Source: Cercophora sp. LCS_1 (Eukaryota; Ascomycota; Sordariomycetes; Sordariales; Lasiosphaeriaceae). Taken from it: a stretch of DNA of 64,000 nt. Of the stretch, positions 25,227 through 35,738 are shown in pieces (within the stretch, counting starts at the first letter, position 1; every line of letters starts with the position of its first letter). The notes beneath the pieces are model-generated. The model searched no databases and was not told where the DNA came from. It saw only the letters and a program-made list of their open reading frames with translations. Made by a program: the position numbers and the translations under genes. The stretch is taken from contig JAPZLL010000012.1 of the NCBI GenBank assembly GCA_036250225.1, forward strand, positions 558,001-622,000, in the 5' to 3' direction.

Positions 25227-26339
25227 TCACTCTTCCATCTTGTCGTCATCCTTCTTATCATCATCTTCGTCATCGCTGTCCTGAAGCGCCTTCTTTGCCA
25301 ACCGCTCCGCCTCCTCTCGCAGCGCCTTGGGGACTTCCTGGTGCTTGCCCTTGGTGGGGCCATCGGCGCCGCTGATCCAGCTCATCTCGAGCTCAAACTC
25401 CTTGTCCTTGCTGTCGTCATGGGCGACGTAAATGATACGCGCCGCCTCCTTGACCGCCTCCTCGAGCGTCAGCGAAGCCGCGCCGTCGCCCGCCAGGTCC
25501 AGCTTCTCCAGCTCCGCCTTAGCCGCCTGTCGCCCCTTGCCCGTCGCAGCACCATAGTATCCCCAGTAGAGACCTGATGGCTCGAGCATGTAGAGGAAGG
25601 GCCCGCCGTACTTCTTGTCCTTGGCCTTGCCGCCCGCGCCGCACGACGGCCCGTTGCCCACCTCGCCGTCAACAGGGGACTCGAGCTCGCTGTCGAAACC
25701 GCCGATGATAGCGGTGATGCCGAAGGGCCGCACGTGTTGGTAGAGGGTGTAGGCTTGCATGTAGTCGCCCATGCGGCTGGCGAGATCGGCCGTCGGGATC
25801 GGGGTCTTGAAGGTATCGCGCCAGCCGCGGGCCTCGTCGCGTGCGCGGTCGACAAAGTGTCGGCCGTCGGGGATCATGCCTGAGTATACCTGTAAAAAGG
25901 GGAAAAAGGACAAAAATCAGCTTGCGTTCCAAACATAGGGTTGGTTGTCTTCGTTGCCCGATTCTAGTGTTGGGGACCCTGGCGGAAGAAACAAACTTAC
26001 AACACCCAAGTGCCTGTCTACGGTGGCGATGCGCTTGTTGGCGCCCGGCTTGAGGAGCTTGGACGTTACAATCTTCTCAACAGCTAGTACGACGCCCTCC
26101 TTGCATCGGATGCCGACCGAGGTGCCGCCGTTCTCGACCGCCTTGACGGCGTACTCAACCTGGAAGTTGCGGCCATCGGGGGAGAAGATGGAGTTGGCGA
26201 GATCGTAGCCCGTGCCTATCGACGTCTATTCCATTTCGCAAAGAGAGTCCAACGATCAGCTTTCATGGTTTGCGAACATATGCATTCCCGACGGGATGCG
26301 GAGCTCTGGGAATCGGGAGAGCATTGGCGGGCTTACCAT
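25227..26339 (-). CDS. PRE10: 20S proteasome subunit alpha-7 (PRE10 / PSMA3 type)
   Basis: An outer-ring alpha subunit of the 20S proteasome core, 296 aa. Exon 1 is only the start codon (26339-26337); exons 2 and 3 are 26225-26001 and 25889-25227. Both introns are 111 nt (26226-26336, GTAAGC...TAG; 25890-26000, GTAAGT...CAG). The spliced N-terminus MTSIGTGYDLANSIFSPDGR has the alpha-subunit signature YD...FSPDGR (gate region), followed by VEYAVKAVENGGTSVGIR. LEPSGLYWGYYGAATGKGRQ and AKAELEKL are diagnostic of alpha-7 rather than other alpha subunits. The C-terminus is acidic and Lys-rich (DSDDEDDDKKDDDKMEE), which is usual for fungal alpha-7. Exon joins and phases are unambiguous. Confidence 0.96.
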
Positions 26340-27056
26340 TGTGTGCGACGGTTTAGATCTGGTGGGGGATGCAGAGGGGGAATAGGCTGGAAGCTGGGGG
26401 TTCGAGGTCGAGGCACGTTGCTGTCGGCTCGGTGTTCGTGGTGGGTTGTGGAGTTGGTTTGACGGCGCTGTCGTTGGATTGAACGAGCTCCGTCAGGCAG
26501 CCTGGAGCTGCGCGTTGCGTTCTCTGCGAGGTACCTGAGCTCCAGAGCCTTGGCTGTGGCGCACCGGGGCACTAGCCACATTTTACCAGGGAACGAGTGC
26601 ACTAGCCGCAACACCAAGGGCCCACTTGGTGATGTTCAGGCAAACCCTAACCCTTGAGTTGCTCCCCAGACAAAACGAGGTGTAAATGCACAGGGACATA
26701 GACTTGAGCTAAGCGACTTATTGGGAGGGAGGTCTTGGCCTTGGGCCTGTTCCTCGTGGCCTTGGCGTGGCGTGATGGTATCTTCACACAAGCATCACAC
26801 TGAGGTTAGATAACATCTTGAAGCGAAACCAAGATGAGCTGATGTAGAACATTAGAACACGATGCTTGTTTTTCGTAGTAATCCTATCTGTTCCGCTCGT
26901 GCAACGCCTAGGCGTATCCATGGATCATTCTCCGCCCAAATGTCTCCCACCATGCAACCCATGACAAAAACCACAAACGACCGCCCTTTGCAATCTATGT
27001 AACCCTTATGAAGACCGTATGTACTTGTTCCATCAACTGTGGCCTGCTAACCAAAC
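26340..27056. other. PRE10 promoter side and 3' flank of the uncharacterised gene
   Basis: 717 bases with no gene. The part next to 26340 should contain the PRE10 promoter; I found no clear TATA box and no yeast-type GGTGGCAAA proteasome element on the minus strand. Confidence 0.4.
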
Positions 27057-28135
27057 TCAATGCATTTCTTCATCGTAGCTCCTCATCGCCATCATACGAC
27101 CGTACTGGTCCGCCATAGCATCCTGACGTCTGAACTCGAGATCGGCCCCTGACGTCCTGTAGACAGGGTCGGTAGCAGGTTTATAGATCGAAGCGTCGGT
27201 GGCAGTGCCAAACTGGCTGGTTATTTCCTTTGATGGTTGCATCGACTCAGCAAATGCGCGCCTGGCGGATTCTTCATACTCACGCCTCGCCATCTCCTCG
27301 TACCCGGTCGCCATGTAGGGCTCCATGTACGAGTACGACATGTTGGAGATCCAACGGCCATCACCGCCCTGGATGGGAGTCAAGGGTGTCCCGTCCAGGC
27401 TCATGACAGTCTCTTGCTCTGCCCGTTGCCTCTGCTCGTACCGCATCTTTGCCAGAAGCTCTTCTTGGCTGACCGAGGTCATGCTCCATGCCAACGTGGG
27501 GTTGTCAAGGCTGTTTGTAGGAGGGCAGACGCGCCACAACTCGAGGAGCTTGAGCTTCTGCGGGTCGTCGACCGTCTTGAACAGTGATAGCTGAGCGGAC
27601 GAGAGGCATGACGGATCCACGCCGTGGTTCCTGAGGACTGCCTCTACTGTCGAGTGCTCAGGCTGCGGTGGTTCGGATGCAGGTCTTGGCGACTGCAGAG
27701 GGGGTTCCACATCGTGTCGTACAACATGGGCTGAGTGGGTGTAATGTTGTGAGATGTACACGATCTTTTGCTCCTTGGGCTGCTCAACAGCAACCGGCAC
27801 TGGTACCGGCAACGGAGCGGGCTGCTGGAGGCTAAAATTCCGAGCAAACAGAGCCGCAAGCTCCTCGTCCTGCATGCTGGGGTGAACCATGGCCATGTTG
27901 GCGATGTGGTGGTGGTTCAGAGGCTGTGATTTCATCGTCAGCAATCAATATCTGGCCGTGAGAGGAAACTGTTTGTCGCCAACCTTGCAAGATATGCGAA
28001 ACCACAAAATCCTCAAGTCCAAAAACTGACCACTGTATCCTCCTGCCTGATGTTGGCGGGCCGGACAAGTTTGGCGTGAGCGATCAGCGGGGCAATACCA
28101 GCAGGGGTAGAAAGCTTGTGCTCGAGGTTGAACAA
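27057..28135 (-). CDS. Uncharacterised fungal protein with His/Met-rich start and uncertain initiation
   Basis: Function not recognised. Exon 2 (27923-27057, 289 codons with stop) starts PLNHHHIANMAMVHPSMQDE and ends AMRSYDEEMH; it contains Pro/Val runs (PLPVPVPVAVEQPKEQ), a compact middle (LKLLELWRVCPPTNS, LAWSMTSVSQEELLAKMR) and a charged segment (ATGYEEMARREYEESARRAF). Upstream, 28135-28031 reads as strongly codon-biased coding sequence (FNLEHKLSTPAGIAPL, LVRPANIRQEDTV). It joins exon 2 in phase 0 through a 107-nt intron (27924-28030; donor GTCAGT, branch CTGAC, acceptor CAG). That exon has no ATG, and an in-frame TAA lies at 28144-28142; the only start-like codon is TTG 28135. Alternatives are an ATG exon further upstream joined by a non-consensus acceptor, or starting at the Met codons of exon 2. 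A TTAAATAC motif lies near 28240. Confidence 0.6.
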
Positions 28136-29346
28136 CTCGTTTTATATTGACTATGCTATTTTACTGAAAGGGCGAAAAACCGATTTTGGGTTGGCTCGGG
28201 AATCACAAGAAAGGAATCGATGAACGGCGCAGGGGGAGTATTTAAGGGCTTTGTTCGACGGTTTGGTTTTCTAGGTGGGATGCGTTGAGGAGGGGAGTGG
28301 CGGGGTGACAACGTCCTAAATCGGGGTCACAATGAAAGAGCGGGAGGTGCGGGATTATCGGGGGGCGGTTGGCTCGCTCTTGCAACTGGATTCGAGGGAA
28401 ATCAAAGCAATGCGGGTCTGACGAGGTTGCAGCGGTCGAGGAGAGGATGATGTCGAGGTGGGAGCGAGAGAGGCAGCCTCGATCTTTAAAGGCAAAGCTA
28501 TCTTGGGAGATGAGCTGTGATGCGTGCACTCCTGAGGAAATGAAGAGGGGTCCCGACCGGGATAATTCCTCTGCGGATACAGGCAGGCATCACTGCAGAA
28601 AGTGAGCTAAACAGGGGACTCACCGCGGCTTTGGTTCTGTGATCAGCGAGACCCAGCGTGCGCCGCCGTCCATGTGTTCCATTCATCAGGCTCCAAGAAG
28701 CCGTCGCTGAGGGTTGGGCAGTCACACAGGCAGGCCTATCCCTAGAGCAGTCATGCGTCACAGGGCGAACGACCTGAAACGGGCCTAAAGCGGCTATCGT
28801 CGAGTCACCCCGCCCAATGAAGCGGCGACACGAGATGGATGGTAGGAATATTGTTGAACAATTGCTCGAGTTGTTGGGACCGAGCGGCAATTCATTCCAA
28901 TCAATACAACGCTCCAGGATACAACCCAAGACAAGTTGCAACCAAAGCTTCAGATGTTGATGTCCTTTGAGAAACCTCGAACAAGAGGCAAGGAAAGAAG
29001 GAACAGTGGCCGCTCAAGATGCTGTGTGTGCCAAGAGTGAACGACGGGGTCCAGAACTGCGGTCCGCCAAGCAATGGAGGGGCTTGCAGAAAGACCAGCG
29101 GGCGGGATCGGGGCGTGACAGACAGGGGCCTCCCGTCCACCCCTTTCGGCCACTTGATCAAGCCACATTTCGTCGCCACAGATGACGTTGTTCACCCCAC
29201 CATAGCTCGAAGAGGGAACCATGAAGCCTGCCCTTGACACCTCGACAACAAGGCTGGCATATACAGCCAAATAACCTCCCTTTCTCTCCCTTGCTTTTCC
29301 TATCCAAAACCGAGTCTCACCGAGAACCACCCCCCTGAATTCCAAA
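28136..29346. other. Divergent promoter region between uncharacterised gene and J-protein gene
   Basis: 1.2 kb between two gene starts pointing away from each other. It contains possible 5' leaders of both. No ATG lies on the minus strand between 28050 and 28260, which matters for the start of the gene to the left. No RNA gene or element is recognisable. Confidence 0.45.
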
Positions 29347-30280
29347 ATGTCGAACCACGGGCGTCCCCCGAATTACTGCAAGCAAACCCATCACCCCTCT
29401 CCCAAACCCCTCTGACAAAACCACCAGATGCGATCCTCGAGATCCCCGAAACCGCCTCAACAACCCAAATCCGCGATGCCTACAAACGGTTCCTCCCCCT
29501 TCCTCCCTTCCCTCTCCACCCACACAAAGTTCTGACATCCCTCCTCCAACAGCGCCGCCCTAAAAACCCACCCCGACCGCGTCCCCGCCGACTCCCCCGA
29601 ACGCGCCTCCCGCACCCGCCAATTCCAACTCGTCAACGACGCCTACTACACCCTCTCCGACCCAACCCGCCGACGCGAATACGATGCCCAACATAAACTC
29701 TTTTCGGGTTCCCGTCCCAGCGCCGGCACTGGCTCAGGCGGCACCCAAATGCCAGGTGGTTTCTCAACAAACGACCCCTTCGCCGAAGCCGAATCCCCAG
29801 ACCAACAAGTTCCCAACGGTTTCTCTTGGGCGTGGAACTTTTTCACCCAAGGGAATAATAACAACAACAACAACCAACAGCAAAACGCGCAACAGAGCCG
29901 TGAACAGACCGAGAATGAGCAGTTCGCTGATGTCTTTGAGGAGATGCTTCGCGAGGAAGGCATGGCGGATCCGGGGTCCGGAAGGCCGACAAGTAAATTC
30001 TGGGGTTTGTTGGGCGGGTTGAGCGGTGGTGCGCTGGGATTCATCGTTGCGAATGTGCCTGGGTTGGTTGCGGGGGCTGTGGCGGGGAATCGACTCGGTG
30101 CGGTGAGGGATGCGAAAGGGAAGAGCGTGTACGCGGTTTTTCAGGTGAGTGCTGCTGGGGTTGAGTTTGTTAGGGGTGGGTGATTGATTGTTACTGGTGT
30201 AGGAACTGCCGCAGGATGATCGGGCCAAGTTGTTGAGTCAGTTGGCTGCCAAGGTGTTTAGCCATGTCGTGGGGATGTGA
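29347..30280 (+). CDS. Small J-domain (DnaJ) co-chaperone with glycine-rich C-terminus
   Basis: Four exons (29347-29377, 29428-29488, 29553-30144, 30203-30280) encode 253 aa. An N-terminal J domain starts NYYAILEIPETASTTQIRDA and carries the HPD motif (His37-Asp39 in KTHPDRV) that stimulates Hsp70 ATPase. The helix IV side is FQLVNDAYYTLSDPTRRREY. Next come a low-complexity Asn/Gln linker (GNNNNNNNQQQ), a charged segment (FADVFEEMLREEGM) and a glycine-patterned hydrophobic segment (GLLGGLSGGALGFIVANVPG). The last could insert in a membrane or act as a glycine zipper, but this is inferred. Intron 1 (29378-29427) is GC-AG: a GT donor slightly upstream (GTCCCC) also keeps phase but deletes the conserved Tyr-Tyr of the J domain. 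Intron 2 has a weak GTTCCT donor; intron 3 is ordinary. The Hsp70 partner and location are unknown. Confidence 0.85.
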
Positions 30281-30673
30281 GTTTGTCAAGAGGTGGGAGG
30301 TTGTTTGCGATGAGCTCGGTGACCGGTTTGGAGTTTTGGGTTTGGGTTGGCTGGGTATGGAATTGGTTTGGTTCGGTTGGTACGGGGATGGTATGGTTGA
30401 CTTCGTGCAAGTACAATAATAGACCTAGGTAGTTAATATTGGTTACTCCGCACTCGAGGAAAGAGATCCAATGCACACTGGTGCTTCGCGAACCATGCCT
30501 GCCATGTACTCTATGAGGTTCTATGGAAAGGAAATGTTGTCATCACGACAGCCACTTGGGCTCCAACCCTTTGCTATGAACAGGTGAAGCCTAGACGCCG
30601 TTACGCTCCGATGGTATAGACTGGAACCCCTGACTCCGCATATATCACAGGAAACATCCAAGTCCTCAACAGA
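30281..30673. other. Convergent 3' region between two J-protein genes
   Basis: 393 bases between two stops. On the plus strand an AATAAT-like word near 30415 could belong to 3'-end signals. No gene is visible. Confidence 0.5.
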
Positions 30674-32232
30674 TTACCTCTTCTTGTTCTTGCGCTTCCC
30701 AGCCTTGTTGCCCTGTCTCTGGCTGCCGGTGGCCTTGACCTGACCAAGATCGTCGACCGACTTCTCCAGCAGCTCAAAGTCCTCGGCAGAGTCAGTGCTC
30801 GGGGTGGCCTTGCCAGGCTCCGAATCGTGTTCTTCCTCGTCGAGAAGCTGCTCCTCCTCCTCCTCTTCGTCGGCCTCCTCCTTGGTTGCGCGGCCAGGGA
30901 GGAAACGACCAACAGTCAGCTGGAAAGCCCAGAGAGGGAGGCGTACGACGGCGGTGTCCGCAAAGGTAGGCTGGGAGAGCTCATTGGGCTGCGGTACATG
31001 TTAGCTTTGCAACGTATCCAAGGGGAAAGCGAAAAACTCACGTCGAGCAAGAACTCGGCGACATTGCCGTCCTCGTCCTCCTGCTCAAGGTACACATCAC
31101 CGAGAGAGTCGACGACCAAGACCTTGCCATTCTCAGCCACGACACGCTTCTTGGCACCCGAGGGCCCTTGACCCTGAGGCTGGGGAGTGACGGAACCGGA
31201 ACCAGAACCACTAGCAGCCTGCGCTTGATCACGACCGCCACGACGAAGCTTGCGGCCGCTGGTCTTGGCCTCCTTTGCGTTCTCCTTTTTGGCATCACGC
31301 TCCTGAAGTCTGCGCATCTTCCGGTTCATCGTAATGGGATTGCCATCTTCGTCCTGGTACTGCTGAGGCGGGGGCGGGGGAGGTGCAGGGGCAGCGGCCG
31401 TCTCGCCGTCGATACCGGGGACGTTGATACCAAGGTTATTACCCCAAGCGGCGTGGCGCGCAAACTTGATGTAGCGCTCGACGAACTCGCGCTGGCGCTT
31501 CCAGCTCATGTACAGAGCAATGTAATGGGCGCCGCCGCCAGCAAAGAGGAAAACGCCGAACATGGCAGTGCCGAGACCGGGGCGGTAGCGGCTGTAGTAG
31601 TACTCGGTGCCTTTCCACGTGGGGAAGCCGTTTGCAAGGAAATGGTCGTAGCGGTCGCGACCGGGGCCACGCAGGATGTTGGCGACGATGGACAGACGGG
31701 CCTGGCGCTCTGAGGCCTTCTTGACGGCCGTCTTGATCTCGGCGGGCGTGGGCGCCTTGACAACCTGCACGCCGGGCTTGCCACCCTTCTTCTTGGCCTT
31801 GTCCTTTTGCGCCTTGGTGCGCTCCGCCTGCAGCTGCTGCTTCACCTTGTCGGGGTGCAGCATGCGCGAGCGCTTCTTGTAGGCCTTGTTGATGTCGTCC
31901 ATGCTTGCCGACGGGCTGACGCCCATGAAATCGTAAAAGGTGACATCGGCACCCTCGTGAGCGATCAGCTCGTCGCGGACTCGGAAGATTTCGCGGTCTG
32001 CGGCACAAGCTCAAGCGTTAGATGGAAGCTCTTTAATCTGGGCGGTTTGCTCCCAGCAGGAAGATGCAGTGCGGTACGGGGCAGGGATGATAGCCCGAGG
32101 TTGTTCGGCCAGGAACAACAACTGGCTCTTTCGTGTGTTGGGAGGGAATGAAAACTTGCCTTCTTTGGTCCAAGCCGCGGTCAGAGGGGTTAGGAGGGCC
32201 AACAGGCCGAGGGAGAGCGCAGAGAGCCTCAT
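30674..32232 (-). CDS. ER-membrane J-domain protein, ERJ5/DNAJC1-like
   Basis: Three exons (32232-32160, 31997-31042, 30988-30674) encode 447 aa. A signal peptide (MRLSALSLGLLALLTPLTAA) is followed by WTKEDREIFRVRDEL, the usual segment before the J domain of this family. The J domain reads YDFMGVSPSASMDDINKAYK with HPD at 72-74, and is expected in the ER lumen, where it would serve Kar2/BiP. A single membrane span follows (GTAMFGVFLFAGGGAHYIAL). The rest is a cytosolic tail with a Pro run, basic and Glu-rich segments, and the C-terminus KRKNKKR, resembling an ER-retrieval signal. The first intron (31998-32159) has a GC donor (G|GCAAGT) and is needed to join WTKE to DREIF; the second (30989-31041) is GTGAGT...CAG. 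Yeast Erj5 is about 300 aa, so the long tail is a filamentous-fungal feature or local extension. Confidence 0.88.
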
Positions 32233-32993
32233 GATTGCATTCTACCACGGGTGCGTGGACAGAGAGTGCGTCTGGCGCAAGTTGAGGGAAGAGGTGTTGC
32301 AGAGAGTTTCAAGGGCGAGGCCTGCTTTTTTTTTGCGCTTAAGCGATGCCAGATATGCAAGTTCAGGCGCGGCATTGGCGAGACGGTAGCCGCGTTTGCG
32401 GCCTGAGGCCGGTGCTTTTCTGATAGTACCCCTGGAAAGTACGCCAGATGGATCAAATCCGGTGGGTTTCAAATCGAGTCTCATTTTGCTAGCAATTTTT
32501 CCTTTCTTTTGGCCAAATTCTACCGGATTTTCTGAGACTTCTTCTGATCGGGTTGACTTCGTGGTGACTTTTTTGTGGGTCCCGGTTAGCGTTGCACTCC
32601 GGGCTTGAGGCCAAGATGACACCCATACGCTTTTAACGCCTTTGCCTTAGCGGCCGCTGAATCTTCATGTCACCTGCTAATCTTGGACATAACGTCCGAC
32701 GAAGTTGTGCATGATGCCATAGGTTCAAGGGTCTCGTCACCAGTCTCACTTGCAGTGGGCCAGTGACCTTTCTGTTCCATGACCGATTATTCTCACCATG
32801 AAGTACGTGCGAGCTCTCGCCGAAACCAGAAAAGGAAGACGTTCGAGTAAACTTCTCTCGTATTGGTTGATGAAAAATCATGGCCGATGCAAGACTTCCA
32901 AACATGAACGCAAGCACAATCCGCCCAAAATCACCAAACCTCCAACCCCAGCTCGTCCTACAACAATAAACAGCCCCAGACCAGCTCAAGCCC
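32233..32993. other. Intergenic region, ERJ5-like promoter and RNA ligase 3' end
   Basis: 761 bases with no recognised gene. A run of nine T lies near 32327-32335. The divergent arrangement is absent: both flanking genes read on the minus strand. Confidence 0.45.
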
Positions 32994-35228
32994 CTATTTT
33001 CCAGTCAAAGCAAGCCACTCGTTGGAAATGACCTTGAACTGGTCGTTCCCATCCAGCGACTTGAACACGAACCCCTCACTTACACCCCCATGTTTGCCAG
33101 ACCCAGACCCATTCGCCTTGGCCAAAAGTGTTTCCATGCTGCCAGCAAACTTGTTCATCTGGAAATACCCTTTTATGGGCACGTGCTTTATCTTGAGCTC
33201 GCGGCAGATTCTCACTGTTTCCTGTGGATATGCCGTCAGTTGGCCCTTTCAAAAGGGGTCAAGGATCAGGCACATACCTTGACGTTTATGTATGCACCGG
33301 TGTCGAAGTTCCAGATACCAAAGGCAACAAACTCGTGGAAGCCCTCTGGGTACTTCATCGTGTTGCCCATGATGGTAGAGCCGCAGAACTCCCCTTGAAG
33401 GGCGATATTCGGGTCTGTATACGGTGGTTAGCTTTCTGGGGCTTGTAGTTTGGGTGCAGCATGGGGCGGAAGTGGGCTGCTTCAGTGCTTCTCTCTCGAT
33501 GAGGATGAAAGTATTTGGCTTACAGGGAATGACGCGGATTTTCTCCGCGAGGTGTTGCCTCCTTGCCGTGGCCCACATGAGGTTGCCGGGGCGGTCCACG
33601 TAGTCTTCCGTACGTCCACAGATGCCAACGTGACCGCGGTCGTCTCTCATACTCGCGGGGTAGCCCCCGGCAATTTCTGGCAGACACGCCAGCCACTTGG
33701 AACCCGCAGCGACCTTGTATACTGCCAACAAGTTAGCTGACTCCCAGTTGTGGCTTTCTCCCCGGATAGTTCCTGACTTACCTTGCATGGTGACCCCGTC
33801 CAGCTTCTCCGTCACCTGCCAGACCTTTCTCCCGCGAGAAAAGATCTGGTCCGCGATGTTCTGGGCACGGTCCCAGCCCGGATTGACGACGAAGATTGGC
33901 GGTTGGCCAACCTTGCCGGAGCCGGCCACAACCTCCGGTTCCTCCGGCTCCCACTTGGTGACGCCGAGGAGCCCCTCGAACGATTTGTCGACCAGGTCCT
34001 CCGCTGCAGCGGCCTCGCCTACTTCGCCCAGGCGGTCCCGGTACGGGCCGTTGATCACGTTGAAGTGATCAAGGCGGTAGACGAGGCCCTGCGAGAGATA
34101 TTTGCCTTCCACGAAGGACTTTACGCGGAAGCCTTGGTTGCCCCGGAATGTCTCGATTCGGTCGGGGTTGCTGAAAAAGTCCCCAAACCACTGGTTGTTG
34201 GGGAGGAACGAGTCGATCTCGAAGTACACAACAAGATCGTTTACCTGTGGTAGAAGCCGATCAGCGTGAGTTCAGGCGTGGACATCCGTGTGAGGCAGGG
34301 AGAGAGCCCAATTAAAAAGATTTGAGGCGTCATCCGGAATAAGGCAGGCCTATTCAGGCTCTCTGGTGTCCTCCTTGCGATTGTTAAATGCTACGTTTGA
34401 ATTCTCCGAGCCAATTCTATTCCCTCAATAGCCCTTGCTAGGAAAAAAAAAAAGGCGTGGTGGAATGTCATCAATGTCTCCGAGCATTAAAAGCAGGCGT
34501 GGGAGACTTCCCTACAGCCTTTCTTACACCTGGGAGAGGCCTAAGAGTGAAGGCAAAAGGAATGCACTTACTTCCCAGTCGTGACGCTTGCTGACCAAAA
34601 CGGTCCATCCGTCGATATGAATAAGGCACTTGTTGCCGCCAAACACATCCTTAATCCGACTGATGCGCCGAATGGTAACCAACTTGCGCTTGACCAATGC
34701 AGTGACGGGGCTTGAAAGCTCGCCAGTAGGGGTAGAGAGTTCGGGTATCTCCTTGACGCTGTTCTTGGTACTCTTGGCACTCTCGATGCTTTCACCGGTG
34801 CTAGGGAGGTCGATGGCAACAGCGGAGGTCGTGTCGGTGAAAGCCGGGTTAGTACGCTCATGGACCTCGGGGTTCTGAGGGGCATCATGGATGTCAAGAG
34901 CCTTCGGGGTCTCAATGCCAGTCTGGACAGCCACAGGGGCGTTGGAGATCGCAGGGGTGTCGACAAGCTCAGTGGTTTCGGCGATGTTGAGCAGTTTCGA
35001 CGCATCAACAACCTCAGAGACCATGGAGACTTCATCCTGAGTGATAGTCGCGTTCTCAGTGGACTCAGTATGCTCTATGACGCTGGCTTGATTGACTTCC
35101 AAGGCCGCGATGGGAATATAATCTTCTGATTCGGGTAACGTGGGATGCTGCTCGGGAGACATGGGCTTGACATTGACCAAGGTAGTGAGCTGGCTGAGGG
35201 CGAAGAGGTTCTCCATGGCCGAAGACAT
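32994..35228 (-). CDS. RNA ligase of the Deinococcus Rnl (DRB0094) type with long N-terminal extension
   Basis: Five exons (35228-34572, 34244-33782, 33721-33524, 33414-33278, 33221-32994) encode 560 aa; all introns are GT-AG (327, 60, 109 and 56 nt) and keep phase. Residues 1-~180 are an Ala/Glu/Ser/Thr-rich extension with no domain. An OB-like module follows (KLVTIRRISRIK, IHIDGWTVLVSK, VNDLVVYFEIDSFLP, SQGLVYRLDHF), characteristic of DraRnl proteins. Then comes the adenylyltransferase domain: motif I TEKLDG (Lys366 for the AMP-lysine bond), VGICGRTEDY, ALQGEFCG (motif III-like), FVAFGIWNFD (IIIa), SEGFVFK (IV, Glu534) and FKVIS (V, Lys548). The family seals RNA nicks with ATP. Yeast-type Trl1 does tRNA splicing in fungi, so this enzyme likely has a separate repair or processing role. 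The substrate is unknown. The OB domain is split by intron 1. Confidence 0.86.
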
Positions 35229-35706
35229 CTTGGTTGGTATATACGTAGGTGTTTGGTAAGAGGTGTTAGGGGTTGAACAGGGTGGGCAAATCGTCGAGTG
35301 TTCTGATGGATAGAGATGAACTGAGCTTGGCGATCACTGCGCTTCAAGCCTCAGAGGATGATCGTTTGGGTTGAGGGATCGGGTATCGAGAAGTTAGGAT
35401 GGCGGGAGATAGAGTAAATAGTGAGAGTGTCCAGAGGGGTGTGCCACAAGCGGGGGATATTGCTTGGTGGGGGGTCGTCATAGATGCTCAGGCCGCGAGG
35501 CGAGGCAATTGAGAGATGATGATAGAATCGAGTTGTTGTCGATTCGATGGAGCTTCGGCTCAGAGATACTGCAAACTGCGTAGGAAGATGGTTTCGTAGG
35601 TTGTTGATATAGAGAATGCAGGCGTCAGATTGGTACCTTTTTTGTGGTCTAGGTGCTTGCAGGCTGATGGTTGAGTTGGTGAGATACGCTCCGAGGTGAG
35701 CCGTGG

Positions 35707-35738
35707 GAGAGAGGGAGAGAGAGAGAGAGAGAGAGAGA
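35707..35738. repeat. GA dinucleotide microsatellite
   Basis: Near-perfect GA/GGGA tract about 480-510 bp upstream of the RNA ligase start; on the ligase strand it reads CT-rich, a common feature of fungal promoters and leaders. Confidence 0.85.
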
